A stretch of 64,000 bases of DNA from Chloroflexota bacterium. Its GTDB lineage: Bacteria; Chloroflexota; UBA11872. Below are positions 18,163 through 26,548 of the stretch, piece after piece. Made by a program: the position numbers and the translations under genes. The notes beneath the pieces were generated by a model. It saw only the letters and a program-made list of their open reading frames with translations, ran no database searches and was not told the origin of the DNA. The stretch's first letter is position 1; each line of letters starts with the position of its first letter. Location: assembly GCA_022825895.1 (NCBI GenBank), contig JAJDVX010000041.1, positions 1 through 64,000 on the forward strand, given 5' to 3'.

Positions 18163-18203
18163 TCACGCGGATTCGCATCCAGCGCAGCTGAGCGCCAGGC
18201 GCG

Positions 18204-18713
18204 ATGGCACGGGCCGAGCACCGGAACATCATTGGCGTCGGGGGCGTGGTGCGGATGGGCGGGGGCGTGCTGCTGGTGCGGCTGACCTACAGCGACATCA
18301 AGGGCCGCTTCATGTTTCCGGGCGGGAAGGTGGATCCGGGCGAGTCGTTGGAACGGGCGCTGGTTCGGGAGGTCGAGGAGGAAGCCGGGGTTGTTGCCGA
18401 ACCGGAGGATCTGGTGGCGGTGCGGCATCGCATCGATCCCGGCGAACTGAACACCTACGTGATTTTCAGCATGCGGTACGTGAGGGGCGAACCGCGTCCG
18501 AACGGTCGGGAGACGGACGCGGTGGCGGTGGTCGACGCCGAGCAGTTGCGGATGCAGCCGGAGCGGTTCGCGTCGCTGGTGCCGGAAGTGGCGCTGCCGG
18601 TGCTGACGGGGACGGGGTCGGGGCTGTCCCGGCAGGGCTACCTGCCGGCGCACGGCCGGTACTCGACGGAGACGTTTCAGCTGTACGCGGCGCCGCGGCC
18701 GGAGGATGCCTAG
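18204..18713 (+). CDS. Nudix hydrolase
   Basis: Hydrolyses a nucleoside diphosphate linked to another group; the substrate is unknown. The Nudix box is intact (GX5EX7REUXEEXGU): GKVDPGESLERALVREVEEEAGV spans residues 40-62. The fold is the usual beta-alpha-beta sandwich of 169 aa. The stop TAG interlocks with that of the opposing acetyltransferase gene at a shared CTAG. Confidence 0.88.
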   Translation: MARAEHRNIIGVGGVVRMGGGVLLVRLTYSDIKGRFMFPGGKVDPGESLERALVREVEEEAGVVAEPEDLVAVRHRIDPGELNTYVIFSMRYVRGEPRPNGRETDAVAVVDAEQLRMQPERFASLVPEVALPVLTGTGSGLSRQGYLPAHGRYSTETFQLYAAPRPEDA

Positions 18714-19912
18714 AAGCGGTCGGCGTTCCAGTACATGAAGGGCGAGTTGGGGAACAGGCGGCGCAGGTAGACGTCGACGTGAGGCGGAATGTCGAGGGCA
18801 TCCAGGGCCTCGTAGCCGCCGGGCGCGCCGAGGTAGAGGTCAAGGAACTGCCCGCCGGTGAGCTGGACGACAGGCTCGTTGCCGACCGGTTCGCCGATGA
18901 CCACGTTGGCCATGGGCGTCTCGACCCTTGCGGCTTCGCCATCGACGTTCAGAGCGAAGGGGGGGCCGGGCAAGGGGGCCATGCGTCGGCGGCGGCGGAT
19001 GAGCTCGGGAATCACGCTCTCGAGGGCGCCGCGCAGCGAATTCAGCCTGACCATGTAGTGCCGGGTGGGCTTGAGGGTGGCGTCGGCGCGCTTGCGGAGC
19101 AGGTCGAAGAGCTCGGATGCGGGGTGCAACTCGCCGGTCAGGCGGCTGACGCCGCGGTCGGCCGCGCGGGCCCGCCACACGTTCAGCAGGGGAATTGCCA
19201 GGTTCTCGTATTGCACGCCGCCGTCCAGAATCGTCATTTGGTCGTCGGACAGCTCGGTGATGGCGTAGGCCACGACGGTGCGGACCTGGACGAGCACGTC
19301 GAAGCACACGTTGGATTCCGGCGCGACGCGCGGCAGCCACTCCATCAGCGCCCGCCAGTACGCCTCGCTACGGTCGAGCGGGCCGACGCGGTCGGCGGCG
19401 ATGTCCGAGTAGATGCCCATGACCGCGGGCAGGTCGGTGGATTGGAAGGGACGGACCACATAGCCGCCGGCCCACTCGATGTCGCCGCCGGGAAACCCGG
19501 CTTCGAGCTGCGCGGTTGCCAGGGCGTGCCAGCCGCGGCCGGCGTAGACCTCGGGGGTCCCGGTCGAGAGCAGGGACAGCGGCTGACCGTCGGCCTGCAT
19601 CCGCTCCACGGCCGCGTCCAGCAGCCGGCCGGCATGGCCCCGGCCGCGGTGCGCGGGGTCAACGCCAACGTCGGCGATGCCGCCGAAGCGTACGCGCGCC
19701 TCGCCGTAGCGCATGGTGCGGTCGGCGATCCAGAGGTGCCCGACGATGGCGCCGCCGTCCTCGACGACCAGGCTCTGGGATACGTCCCAGGCGGGGTCGG
19801 CGCTCTGGTGGCGCTCGAAGTAGTCGCGGGGCGTGTCGTCGAATGCGCGGTCGGTCAGGTCCAACGCTTCGTCGCGTCGGTTCGGGGTCAGGGGGGCGAC
19901 TGTAGGGTTCAT
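18710..19912 (-). CDS. Eis-like GNAT N-acetyltransferase
   Basis: Acetyl-CoA-dependent acetyltransferase of the multidomain type seen in Eis: an N-terminal GNAT domain, a second degenerate GNAT domain, and a C-terminal sterol-carrier-like domain. The acetyl-CoA loop is VDPAHRGRGHAGRLLDAAVERM (near residues 80-100). The ATG at 19912 (MNPTVAPL, 400 aa) is chosen because the 48 extra upstream residues cross a hairpin and are not family-like. Eis proteins acetylate amines including aminoglycosides and histone-like proteins, but the substrate here is unknown. Confidence 0.75.
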   Translation of the reverse strand: MNPTVAPLTPNRRDEALDLTDRAFDDTPRDYFERHQSADPAWDVSQSLVVEDGGAIVGHLWIADRTMRYGEARVRFGGIADVGVDPAHRGRGHAGRLLDAAVERMQADGQPLSLLSTGTPEVYAGRGWHALATAQLEAGFPGGDIEWAGGYVVRPFQSTDLPAVMGIYSDIAADRVGPLDRSEAYWRALMEWLPRVAPESNVCFDVLVQVRTVVAYAITELSDDQMTILDGGVQYENLAIPLLNVWRARAADRGVSRLTGELHPASELFDLLRKRADATLKPTRHYMVRLNSLRGALESVIPELIRRRRRMAPLPGPPFALNVDGEAARVETPMANVVIGEPVGNEPVVQLTGGQFLDLYLGAPGGYEALDALDIPPHVDVYLRRLFPNSPFMYWNADRF

Positions 19913-19941
19913 AGGCAAGGGGTTGGTGGGCTGCGGGTACG

Positions 19942-19973
19942 AAAAAGCGGCCCGACGCGCTGGCGTCCGGGCC
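19942..19973 (-). terminator. Terminator-like hairpin upstream of the acetyltransferase gene
   Basis: Minus-strand arms GGCCCGGACGC and GCGTCGGGCC (one bulged G) enclose CA and are followed by GCTTTTTC. It lies about 30 bp upstream of the acetyltransferase ATG. An extended -10-like TGCTATATT (19989-19981) would start transcription almost at the hairpin. It may be a short attenuating leader or the end of an upstream transcript. Confidence 0.5.
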
Positions 19974-20119
19974 GGCACGGAATATAGCAAATGGGGTGGG
20001 TCAGCCGAGGCTAGACTCGGAACACGAGCCGAAGGAACGATCGCGACGACCGCCATGCCAGCAGCGACGCACGCTCACCCGGGCGCAGGCCCCGGCCAAA
20101 CCGTGGGCCGCCGGACGTG

Positions 20120-20857
20120 ATGCCGCAGCGCCTTCGGCGGGAACTCTTCACGCTGCGCGGCTTGCTGTTCGTGTTGCTGGGCGTGCTGGCGCTGGCGGTG
20201 GGGGCGCTTCTGCTGGCGATGTTGGCCACGCAACCGGGAGCTGCCGGGCCGGTGGCGAGCGGCGGGCCGGCGCCGGCCGCGCCAGCAGGGTCGCGCTCGG
20301 GCCCGCTGAGCGACGACGCGGCGGCGGCCGAGGCGGCGCCGACGCGGCGTCCGCTGATTCGGCTGCCGACGCGACCGCCACCGGCCGAGATCGCGGCGGT
20401 CGCGATGCTCCCGAGCAACCTGGTCGACGATGCGGACTTGCGCACGTTTCTGCGCGAGGCGGACCAGATGATTGCGGTACTCGATCCAGCCACGGGCTAC
20501 CTGGGGATGCTGGCGACGCAGGCGCTGCGGGACGAGACCTCGAGGTTGCGGGTGATTGCGGAGAGCGGCGGCGCGGCCGCGGCGCTTGCCGAGATTCGCC
20601 CGGTTCGCTCGACGTCCGAGCTGCCGGCTGACGCCCAGACGCTGGCGCTGTTGCTGCGGTCAATCCTGGTGTCGAGCGCGGCCGGGCAGCAAAGCCTGCT
20701 GGACAGCGTTTCCGGACAGCCGGCGATCACCGAGCGGATTCAAGCGGCCCGGGAAGCGCGGGCCCTGGGCCGTTTCCTTGAGATTCACGACGCGCTGGCG
20801 TTTGGGGCGGAGTTGCGCAATCACCTGGTGCTGTCGACGTCGATCGATCGTCCCTAG
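20120..20857 (+). CDS. Hypothetical membrane-anchored protein
   Basis: Not recognised. The 245-aa protein has a short basic N-terminus and one membrane segment at about residues 13-36 (LLFVLLGVLALAVGALLLAML). An Ala/Pro/Gly-rich linker leads to an alpha-helical domain from about residue 95. GTG at 20117 is an equally possible start. This layout suggests an extracytoplasmic helical domain on a tether. It converges on the lipoprotein gene, whose stop overlaps its own by 4 bp. Confidence 0.55.
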   Translation: MPQRLRRELFTLRGLLFVLLGVLALAVGALLLAMLATQPGAAGPVASGGPAPAAPAGSRSGPLSDDAAAAEAAPTRRPLIRLPTRPPPAEIAAVAMLPSNLVDDADLRTFLREADQMIAVLDPATGYLGMLATQALRDETSRLRVIAESGGAAAALAEIRPVRSTSELPADAQTLALLLRSILVSSAAGQQSLLDSVSGQPAITERIQAAREARALGRFLEIHDALAFGAELRNHLVLSTSIDRP

Positions 20858-22650
20858 CCAGCGGCCGGCTCGATCTCGGGTAGCTGCCAGGACTCAATAG
20901 CGCGTTCGGCGTTGGCCGTCAGGAGAAGGTTGGCGGCAGGCGCGGCGGCGACGGCGCGAATTTCAGACGAGGTGACGAGCTGTCCGAGTTGCGCGCCGTC
21001 GGCACGGATGACGACGAGCGTGCGTTCGGACGTCTGCGCGATCACGTAGTCATTGGTGACGAGCAGCCGTTCGACCGCAAGACCGGGAATCTGCCAGAGT
21101 TGGGTGCCGGTGAGGCTGAAGGCGCCGAGCCCGTTGGGGCCGGCCAGCACGATGGTGTCGTTCCCGGGCATGCGCATCGCGGCGGTGGAGGGGTAGCCGA
21201 TCTGCCAGACGAGATCGCCGCGGGCACTATCGAAGATCAGCGAGCTCTGATTCGTCACGGCGACCGTGTGTTCGCCGGACCGGGTGAACAGCACGTTGTG
21301 CAGCTCGCCGTCGACGCCGAACCGCTGGTCCAGGTTTCCGGCCGGTGTTATGAGAACGATCTGGTTCTCGCCCTGCTTTGAGGAGGCGACGGCCACGGTG
21401 CCCGTCCGCGGATTGAGCGCCACGCCGGCGGCGCTGATGTAGGACTGCGTGGGACCCCAGCGCTGCCCATTTCGATCGAAGGCGAACACGTGCCCCAGCC
21501 CGCTGGCATTGGTCGAGCGGGCCACCAGCCAACTACCGTCCGGCGCAAAGACGACGTCCTCGAGCAGCTGATTGTCGGGACGTGCCGGCGACCTCCAGAT
21601 CGGCGCACCTGCCGAGTCAAGCAGCATGAGGTCGAAGCCATGCGCGGCCATGAGTGCCCCGTCCGCCGACACGGCGGCGCGCGACAGCGGAACCCGCAGG
21701 TTGTTGGACCAGCGCGATTCGCCGGCAGGCCCGAAGACCTGGACCGCGCCGTTGCGGGCTATGGCGACGACAGGATCTCCCCGGGCCGACGTGGCGAGGC
21801 CGGTGATGTCAAAGTCGGTTCTGGCCAGCCAGGCCCGCTCGGTCCAGCGGCCGGCCGCGGGAGCGCGAAGTTCGCTTACGGAAAACGCGAGGTCGACGAC
21901 GTCCTCAATGCGAGTCGCGAAATTCTCAAGTTGCCAGGCGCGAGCCGCGGCGTCGGCTTCGTTGGGCGTGGGAAAACGCCCGGCCTCCACCCAGCGCGGA
22001 TAGACGCGGGACATCCGGATGACGGGGAGGCGCTGCCCGATGCGCGCCCGGGCCTCGGCTTCATCCGTAAAGGGGCCGACCAACACGGCGAGCATGGGGA
22101 CGCGGAGGGCCTGGATGCGGAATGCGCCGAGCTCGTCGACGGTCTTGAGCAGCCAGTCCTTGGTTCGGCCCTGATCAAGGGCTTCGGCGAAGGCCTCAAT
22201 CGCGGCGCGGGCGCGTTGCTGCAGGGTAAGGACGTGCACGAGGCGCTCGGGCTGCTCGGAGTCGCGGTAGGCGCGAACCGTTGGGATGATTTCGACGAGC
22301 GCGTCGACGGCGATCGTAAGGTGCTGGTGGGCGACGGCGGCCGACGCCGGGGGGCTGAGCGGCACCAGGCCTTGCCCCAACGTCCCGATCGAGTCGAATC
22401 GAGCCTCGGCGGCAGCGGCAAACTGGTCGGCCGTCTGTGATCCGGCGCCCAGTTCGCGGATGTTGAGTTCGAACGTGCGCACGACCTCGAGCGCCCCGGT
22501 CGCGACCTTGAGGGCCGGCTCCCAGTAGGGGCGTGCGGTGAGCCGCGCCGAGCGGGAGGCGGCCTCGCCGCAGGCGGTGAGCACGGCGGCCAGGCCGGTC
22601 GCGACAACGAAGGCCCGCCGGGACACCGCGGTGCGCCGCCCCTCCGACAT
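20854..22650 (-). CDS. Tat-type lipoprotein with SPOR-like and beta-propeller regions
   Basis: Function unknown; predicted to be exported and lipid-anchored. The ATG at 22650 gives 598 aa opening with a twin-arginine signal (SRRAF at 10-14) and a lipobox ending LTAC with Cys27. Residues 30 to about 180 are helical. A segment starting LVGPFTDEAEARARIGQ looks like a SPOR-type peptidoglycan-binding repeat. From about residue 300 a run of WD40/PQQ-like blades follows (for example FGPAGESRWSNNL and FDRNGQRWGPTQ). It lies 7 bp after miaB and may be cotranscribed with it. Confidence 0.65.
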   Translation of the reverse strand: MSEGRRTAVSRRAFVVATGLAAVLTACGEAASRSARLTARPYWEPALKVATGALEVVRTFELNIRELGAGSQTADQFAAAAEARFDSIGTLGQGLVPLSPPASAAVAHQHLTIAVDALVEIIPTVRAYRDSEQPERLVHVLTLQQRARAAIEAFAEALDQGRTKDWLLKTVDELGAFRIQALRVPMLAVLVGPFTDEAEARARIGQRLPVIRMSRVYPRWVEAGRFPTPNEADAAARAWQLENFATRIEDVVDLAFSVSELRAPAAGRWTERAWLARTDFDITGLATSARGDPVVAIARNGAVQVFGPAGESRWSNNLRVPLSRAAVSADGALMAAHGFDLMLLDSAGAPIWRSPARPDNQLLEDVVFAPDGSWLVARSTNASGLGHVFAFDRNGQRWGPTQSYISAAGVALNPRTGTVAVASSKQGENQIVLITPAGNLDQRFGVDGELHNVLFTRSGEHTVAVTNQSSLIFDSARGDLVWQIGYPSTAAMRMPGNDTIVLAGPNGLGAFSLTGTQLWQIPGLAVERLLVTNDYVIAQTSERTLVVIRADGAQLGQLVTSSEIRAVAAAPAANLLLTANAERAIESWQLPEIEPAAG

Positions 22651-22657
22651 GCGAGTG

Positions 22658-23995
22658 TCAGCCCGGTGCGTTGGCGACCGCCGTGCCTCGCAGCGACCAG
22701 GGAGTCGCCGCGGTGATTCTGACGGCGCGCAGATCACCGGCATCGAGTCCGACCCGATGGGGGATGAACACCAGCTTGTTGGTGCGGGTGCGGCCCCGCC
22801 AGCGTGGACCTTCGCCGTCGCCCTTGCCCGGCGTCAGTTCTTCCAACAGAACCTCAGTCGTCTTGCCCAGGTATCCGCGGTTGATGTCCTCGGCGACGAC
22901 GGTCTGCTCGCGTTCGATGCGATGGAGCCGCCGCAGTTTTTCCTCCCGCGGGACGTCGTCGGCCCATTCGGCGGCAACGGTTCCCTTTCTGGGCGAAAAG
23001 GCCGCGACATGCACCTGATCGAAGCGCAAGTCTCGGACCATTTGCCAGGAGTTCCGGAAGTGCGCCTCCCGCTCCCCGCAGAAACCGACAATGATGTCGG
23101 TGGTGAGCGCCACGCCGGGGACGGTGGCGCGCAGCATCGCGACGGTGTCGCGGTAGAAGCCCGCGGAGTAGCCGCGGGCCATGCGCTTGAGCACCCAGTC
23201 GTCACCGGACTGGACCGGAAGATTGATTTCCTCGCAGACGCCCGGAATGTCACGCATGGCCTCGGCCAGCGCCCGAGTCATAAAGCGCGGGTGGGCGGTG
23301 GTGAAGCGAATCCGCTCGATGCCTTCCACGGCGTCCACGGCTTCGAGGATGTCGGGCAGGGCCGTGCCGTCAAGGTCGAAGCCGTAGGCGTTGACGATCT
23401 GGCCGAGCAGAACGATCTCGCGTGCGCCTTCGTCGCGGAAACGGCGGACCTCATCGAGGATCTCGGCGAGCGGCCGGCTGCGCTGGGCGCCGCGCCGAAA
23501 CGGCACGATGCAGTAGGTGCAGCGCTTGTCGCAGCCGTAGATCACGTTGACGAAGCGGGAGACGGCGCCGGCGCCGGGGGCGGGCTGCGCTTCGACGTCC
23601 TCGTAGGCGGGCGCGTCGGCGGGGGCGGCGCGGGCCAGCCGGGCGAGCAGGGGCTCGGCATTGAGCGTGTCGAACAGCACGTCCACGGGATCGAGATGGG
23701 GCGCCAGTTCGTCTTCGTCGGCGTGGACGGTGCAGCCGGTAAGGCCGACGACGAGGTGGGGTTTGGCTTTCTTGAGCCCCTTGAGCATGCCGAGCATGCC
23801 CCAGACCTTGCGGTCGGCGTTGTCGCGAACGGCGCAGCCGTTCACCACCACGGCCGTCGCATCAGCCAGCGTGCCGGCGGGCGTGTGGCCGGCGCGGCGC
23901 AGTTCGCGCTGAATCCGTTCGCCATCGGCGCGATTCATCTGGCAGCCGATGGTCCAGATGAACACGCGGTGGGCGGGAAGCAGTGTCGGCGGCAT
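22658..23995 (-). CDS. miaB: tRNA-2-methylthio-N6-dimethylallyladenosine synthase (MiaB)
   Basis: Radical-SAM methylthiotransferase that modifies A37 of tRNAs reading UNN codons. I use the ATG at 23995 (445 aa). The N-terminal UPF0004 domain supplies three cluster cysteines (TIGCQMN, NGCAVRD, LTGCTVH). The radical-SAM CxxxCxxC is CDKRCTYC. A TRAM domain closes the protein (GRTRTNKLVF). GCQMN is the MiaB hallmark, as opposed to MtaB or RimO. A candidate -10 TATCAT lies about 48 bp upstream. Confidence 0.92.
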   Translation of the reverse strand: MPPTLLPAHRVFIWTIGCQMNRADGERIQRELRRAGHTPAGTLADATAVVVNGCAVRDNADRKVWGMLGMLKGLKKAKPHLVVGLTGCTVHADEDELAPHLDPVDVLFDTLNAEPLLARLARAAPADAPAYEDVEAQPAPGAGAVSRFVNVIYGCDKRCTYCIVPFRRGAQRSRPLAEILDEVRRFRDEGAREIVLLGQIVNAYGFDLDGTALPDILEAVDAVEGIERIRFTTAHPRFMTRALAEAMRDIPGVCEEINLPVQSGDDWVLKRMARGYSAGFYRDTVAMLRATVPGVALTTDIIVGFCGEREAHFRNSWQMVRDLRFDQVHVAAFSPRKGTVAAEWADDVPREEKLRRLHRIEREQTVVAEDINRGYLGKTTEVLLEELTPGKGDGEGPRWRGRTRTNKLVFIPHRVGLDAGDLRAVRITAATPWSLRGTAVANAPG

Positions 23996-24042
23996 CGAAC
24001 GATTGGAACCTTGCGCAGCGGCCGAGGGCCGAAGTGCCACGC

Positions 24043-24048
24043 TGGTAT
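24043..24048. promoter_or_regulatory. Candidate divergent -10 element between miaB and a small membrane gene
   Basis: TATGAT on the plus strand, with an upstream TGG giving an extended -10, reads as ATCATA on the other strand, where the overlapping TATCAT also resembles a -10. No convincing -35 accompanies either direction. Confidence 0.3.
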
Positions 24049-24138
24049 GATAGCGGTCCGGGGTATGCGCACCGGATACGCAGTCTGGACGGTGATTTTC
24101 TGCGCTCCCGATTGACGCTTCTCCGCCGCCCGGCCGTT

Positions 24139-24312
24139 ATGGCGTTTCTTGTTCTGGCGACGGTTCTGACGGCCCTGGTTTTCATGGTCTCGGTCGGACG
24201 GTCGCTGGGCGCGGCGCAGTATGCCGGGCTGGTGGCGGTGGCCGTGGTGACGGCGGCGTTTGCCGTGGGACTGATGTACGCCGACGCGGATTCGGACGAT
24301 TCGGCGTCGTAG
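24139..24312 (+). CDS. Small hypothetical membrane protein
   Basis: Not recognised. From the ATG at 24139 it is 57 aa with two membrane segments (FLVLATVLTALVFMVSV and YAGLVAVAVVTAAFAVGLMY) and an acidic tail. The open frame extends back to a GTG at 23983 inside the start of miaB on the other strand, but a candidate -10 at 24043 favours a later start. It ends 10 bp before rfbD. Confidence 0.45.
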   Translation: MAFLVLATVLTALVFMVSVGRSLGAAQYAGLVAVAVVTAAFAVGLMYADADSDDSAS

Positions 24313-24322
24313 CGTGGCGGGC

Positions 24323-25159
24323 ATGACCGTGGTGACGGGCGCCGGCGGTCAGCTGGGCATCGAACTCGCGCGGCGGCTGGACGCGCAGACCGCGGTGACG
24401 CTGAACCGCCCGCAACTTGACATAACCGACGCTCGACTTGTCGAGCGAACGCTGGGCGAGATTGCGCCACGCCTGATCATCCACGCGGCGGCGGCGACGA
24501 ACGTCGACGGCTGCGAGCGCGACCGGGCCGAGGCGTACCGGATAAACGCGGTCGGGACGTGGAATGTGGCGCGGGCGGCCGCGCGGGCCGGCGCGGCGAT
24601 GGTGTACGTGAGTACGAACTACGTCTTTGACGGCAAGAAACTGGGTCCCTACCTGGAATACGACGACGCCTCGCCGCTGAGCGCCTACGGCTGGACCAAG
24701 CTCCACGGCGAACGGGCGGCGCGCCAGGTGGTCGACCGGCTCTACGTCGTACGAACAAGCTGGCTCTACAGCCGGTGGGGCCACAATTTCCTCAGCCGCC
24801 TGACGAACCTGGACGCTTCCGACGGACCCCTGCGGTACGTGGGCGACCAGGTTGCCAATCCGACAAATGCCGGCGACCTGGCCGCCGCGATCCTGGAGCT
24901 GTCAACGACGGAGGCGTTCGGCGTGCACCACCTGGTGAACGAGGGGGCTACCAGCTGGTACGGCTGGGCAGCGGCCGTGTTGGCGGGGCTGGGACGCGCC
25001 GACATCGCGTTGGAAGAGATCAGCGCGGACGAGTTTCCGCGGGCGGCGGCGGTGCCAACGAATGCCGAACTGGCCAATGAGACGGCGCGCGCCGTTGGCG
25101 TGACGCTGCGTCCGTGGAGCGATGCCCTGACGGCGCATCTTCGCGAGGTCGCCGCCTAG
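24323..25159 (+). CDS. rfbD: dTDP-4-dehydrorhamnose reductase
   Basis: Reduces dTDP-4-keto-L-rhamnose to dTDP-L-rhamnose with NAD(P)H, the last step of activated rhamnose synthesis. The 278-aa short-chain dehydrogenase-like protein has the Rossmann GAGGQLG, HAAAATNVDGCE, STNYVFDG and the catalytic YGWTKLHGE. ATG 24323 is used; GTG 24314 would add three residues. The other rhamnose genes (rfbA, rfbB, rfbC) are not in the window. It opens the polysaccharide cluster and ends just before a GT2 gene. Confidence 0.9.
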   Translation: MTVVTGAGGQLGIELARRLDAQTAVTLNRPQLDITDARLVERTLGEIAPRLIIHAAAATNVDGCERDRAEAYRINAVGTWNVARAAARAGAAMVYVSTNYVFDGKKLGPYLEYDDASPLSAYGWTKLHGERAARQVVDRLYVVRTSWLYSRWGHNFLSRLTNLDASDGPLRYVGDQVANPTNAGDLAAAILELSTTEAFGVHHLVNEGATSWYGWAAAVLAGLGRADIALEEISADEFPRAAAVPTNAELANETARAVGVTLRPWSDALTAHLREVAA

Positions 25160-26125
25160 GTGACGGCCAGTGGCGGCGCGGACTCGCCGCGCTGGACGGT
25201 CTTGATTCCGACCTGGAACGGGCGGCATCTGCTGGAGGAAGCGCTGGGCGGCCTGGATGCGCAGGTGCTGCGGGACTTCGAGGTGATCGTGGTGGACGAC
25301 GGTTCCGATGACGACACGGTGGCCTGGATGCGCTCGCAGCGTCCGGCCGACCGGGTCGTGGAGCTGCCGAGTCAGCGAGGTCTGGCGGCGGCGCTCAACC
25401 GAGGGATTGCGGTCGCGCGCGGGCGGTTTATCGCGCTGCTCAATAATGACGCGGTGCCGGACCCCGGGTGGCTGGCCGCCCTGGACCGTGCGTTCGCGAC
25501 GTCGCCCACGGCCAGTTTCCTGGCGTCGCGGATTCTGCTCTACGACGATCCATCGCGCCTGCACGCCGCCGGCGACACGTACGGCCGCGATGGGCTGCCG
25601 GGCAATCGCGGGGTCTGGCAGCCGGACGGACCGATGTACCGCGAGCCGCGCGAGGTTTTTGGCGCGTGCGCGGCGGCGGCGGCCTATCGGCGCGAACTGT
25701 TCGACGACATCGGCGTGTTCGACGAGGACCTGGTGATGTACTGCGAAGACGTTGATCTGGACTGGCGCGCGCAGATGGCGGGGCATCGATGCCGGTACGT
25801 GCCGGACGCCGTGGTGTGCCATCGCCTGAGCGCCACGGCGGGCGGACCGATTGCCAGCTACCTGGTCGCGCGCAATCGACCGCTGGTGGCCGTGATGAAC
25901 ATGCCCGGGTTTCTCTGGCGACGCGGGTGGTGGCGGATTGCGTGGGCTCAGCTTAAACTGGCGGTTGCGGCGTTTCGGGCGATTCAGGGGCGGGCGGCGC
26001 GCGCCACACTGGCGGGCCAGGTGGCATCGTTTGCGCACCTTCCCCGGGCCTGGAGCAAGCGGTCGCGCCGCCAGCGTTCACGCCGTGTAGCCGACGACTA
26101 TATCGACGCCTTGCTTGAGCGTTGA
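25160..26125 (+). CDS. Family 2 glycosyltransferase
   Basis: Inverting GT-A glycosyltransferase, probably adding a sugar to a lipid-linked or growing polysaccharide. The GTG-started 321-aa protein has the N-terminal VLIPTWNGRHLLEEAL, nucleotide-binding VVDDGSDDDT, the NRGIAVARG segment, LNNDAVP (DxD-like), and the catalytic-side FDEDLVMYCEDVDL. This resembles rhamnosyltransferases. It follows rfbD without a gap. Donor and acceptor are unknown. Confidence 0.85.
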   Translation: MTASGGADSPRWTVLIPTWNGRHLLEEALGGLDAQVLRDFEVIVVDDGSDDDTVAWMRSQRPADRVVELPSQRGLAAALNRGIAVARGRFIALLNNDAVPDPGWLAALDRAFATSPTASFLASRILLYDDPSRLHAAGDTYGRDGLPGNRGVWQPDGPMYREPREVFGACAAAAAYRRELFDDIGVFDEDLVMYCEDVDLDWRAQMAGHRCRYVPDAVVCHRLSATAGGPIASYLVARNRPLVAVMNMPGFLWRRGWWRIAWAQLKLAVAAFRAIQGRAARATLAGQVASFAHLPRAWSKRSRRQRSRRVADDYIDALLER

Positions 26126-26143
26126 CGCAGGTGGAGGACAGCG

Positions 26144-26518
26144 ATGGGGATTTTCCGGCGACTCTTCGGCGGCGGCAGCGGGGAACCGAAGGAACCCGTC
26201 GACAGCGCGTGGCACTTCTACGTGAAGAGCAAGTACGCGGACGAGATCATCGACATCCGGGTGGACCCGAATGCCGACCTGTCGCCGGAGTTCGACGGAC
26301 CGGGTGACAGCGCCTCCCATTACACGACGAACAAGGACATCATTGGGGCCAAGAGTTTCCGAACCATCAACCTTTACCTCGTCTTCGACTCCAGCCGGGC
26401 GTTTACCGGCGACTACACGATCGAGGGCGGTGAACTGGTCGATCAGGCGGCCTACGATGCCTGGAAGGCACGAGAGACAGCCGGAAGCAGCGGCGACGGC
26501 GGCACGGACGAGGGATAG
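26144..26518 (+). CDS. Small conserved-looking hypothetical protein
   Basis: Not firmly recognised. The 124-aa protein starts MGIFRRLFGGGSG, a basic, Gly-rich head, followed by a compact alpha/beta region (WHFYVKSKYADEIIDIRVDPNADL, FRTINLYLVFDSSR) and an acidic tail. I have an impression of similar small Chloroflexota proteins that carry a Cys pair where this one has none; this is from memory and untested. It sits between a glycosyltransferase and a Wzy-like gene, so a polysaccharide link is possible but not shown. Confidence 0.6.
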   Translation: MGIFRRLFGGGSGEPKEPVDSAWHFYVKSKYADEIIDIRVDPNADLSPEFDGPGDSASHYTTNKDIIGAKSFRTINLYLVFDSSRAFTGDYTIEGGELVDQAAYDAWKARETAGSSGDGGTDEG

Positions 26519-26548
26519 CTCGCCAAGATTCTTTCGGGCGCCGGCGCG

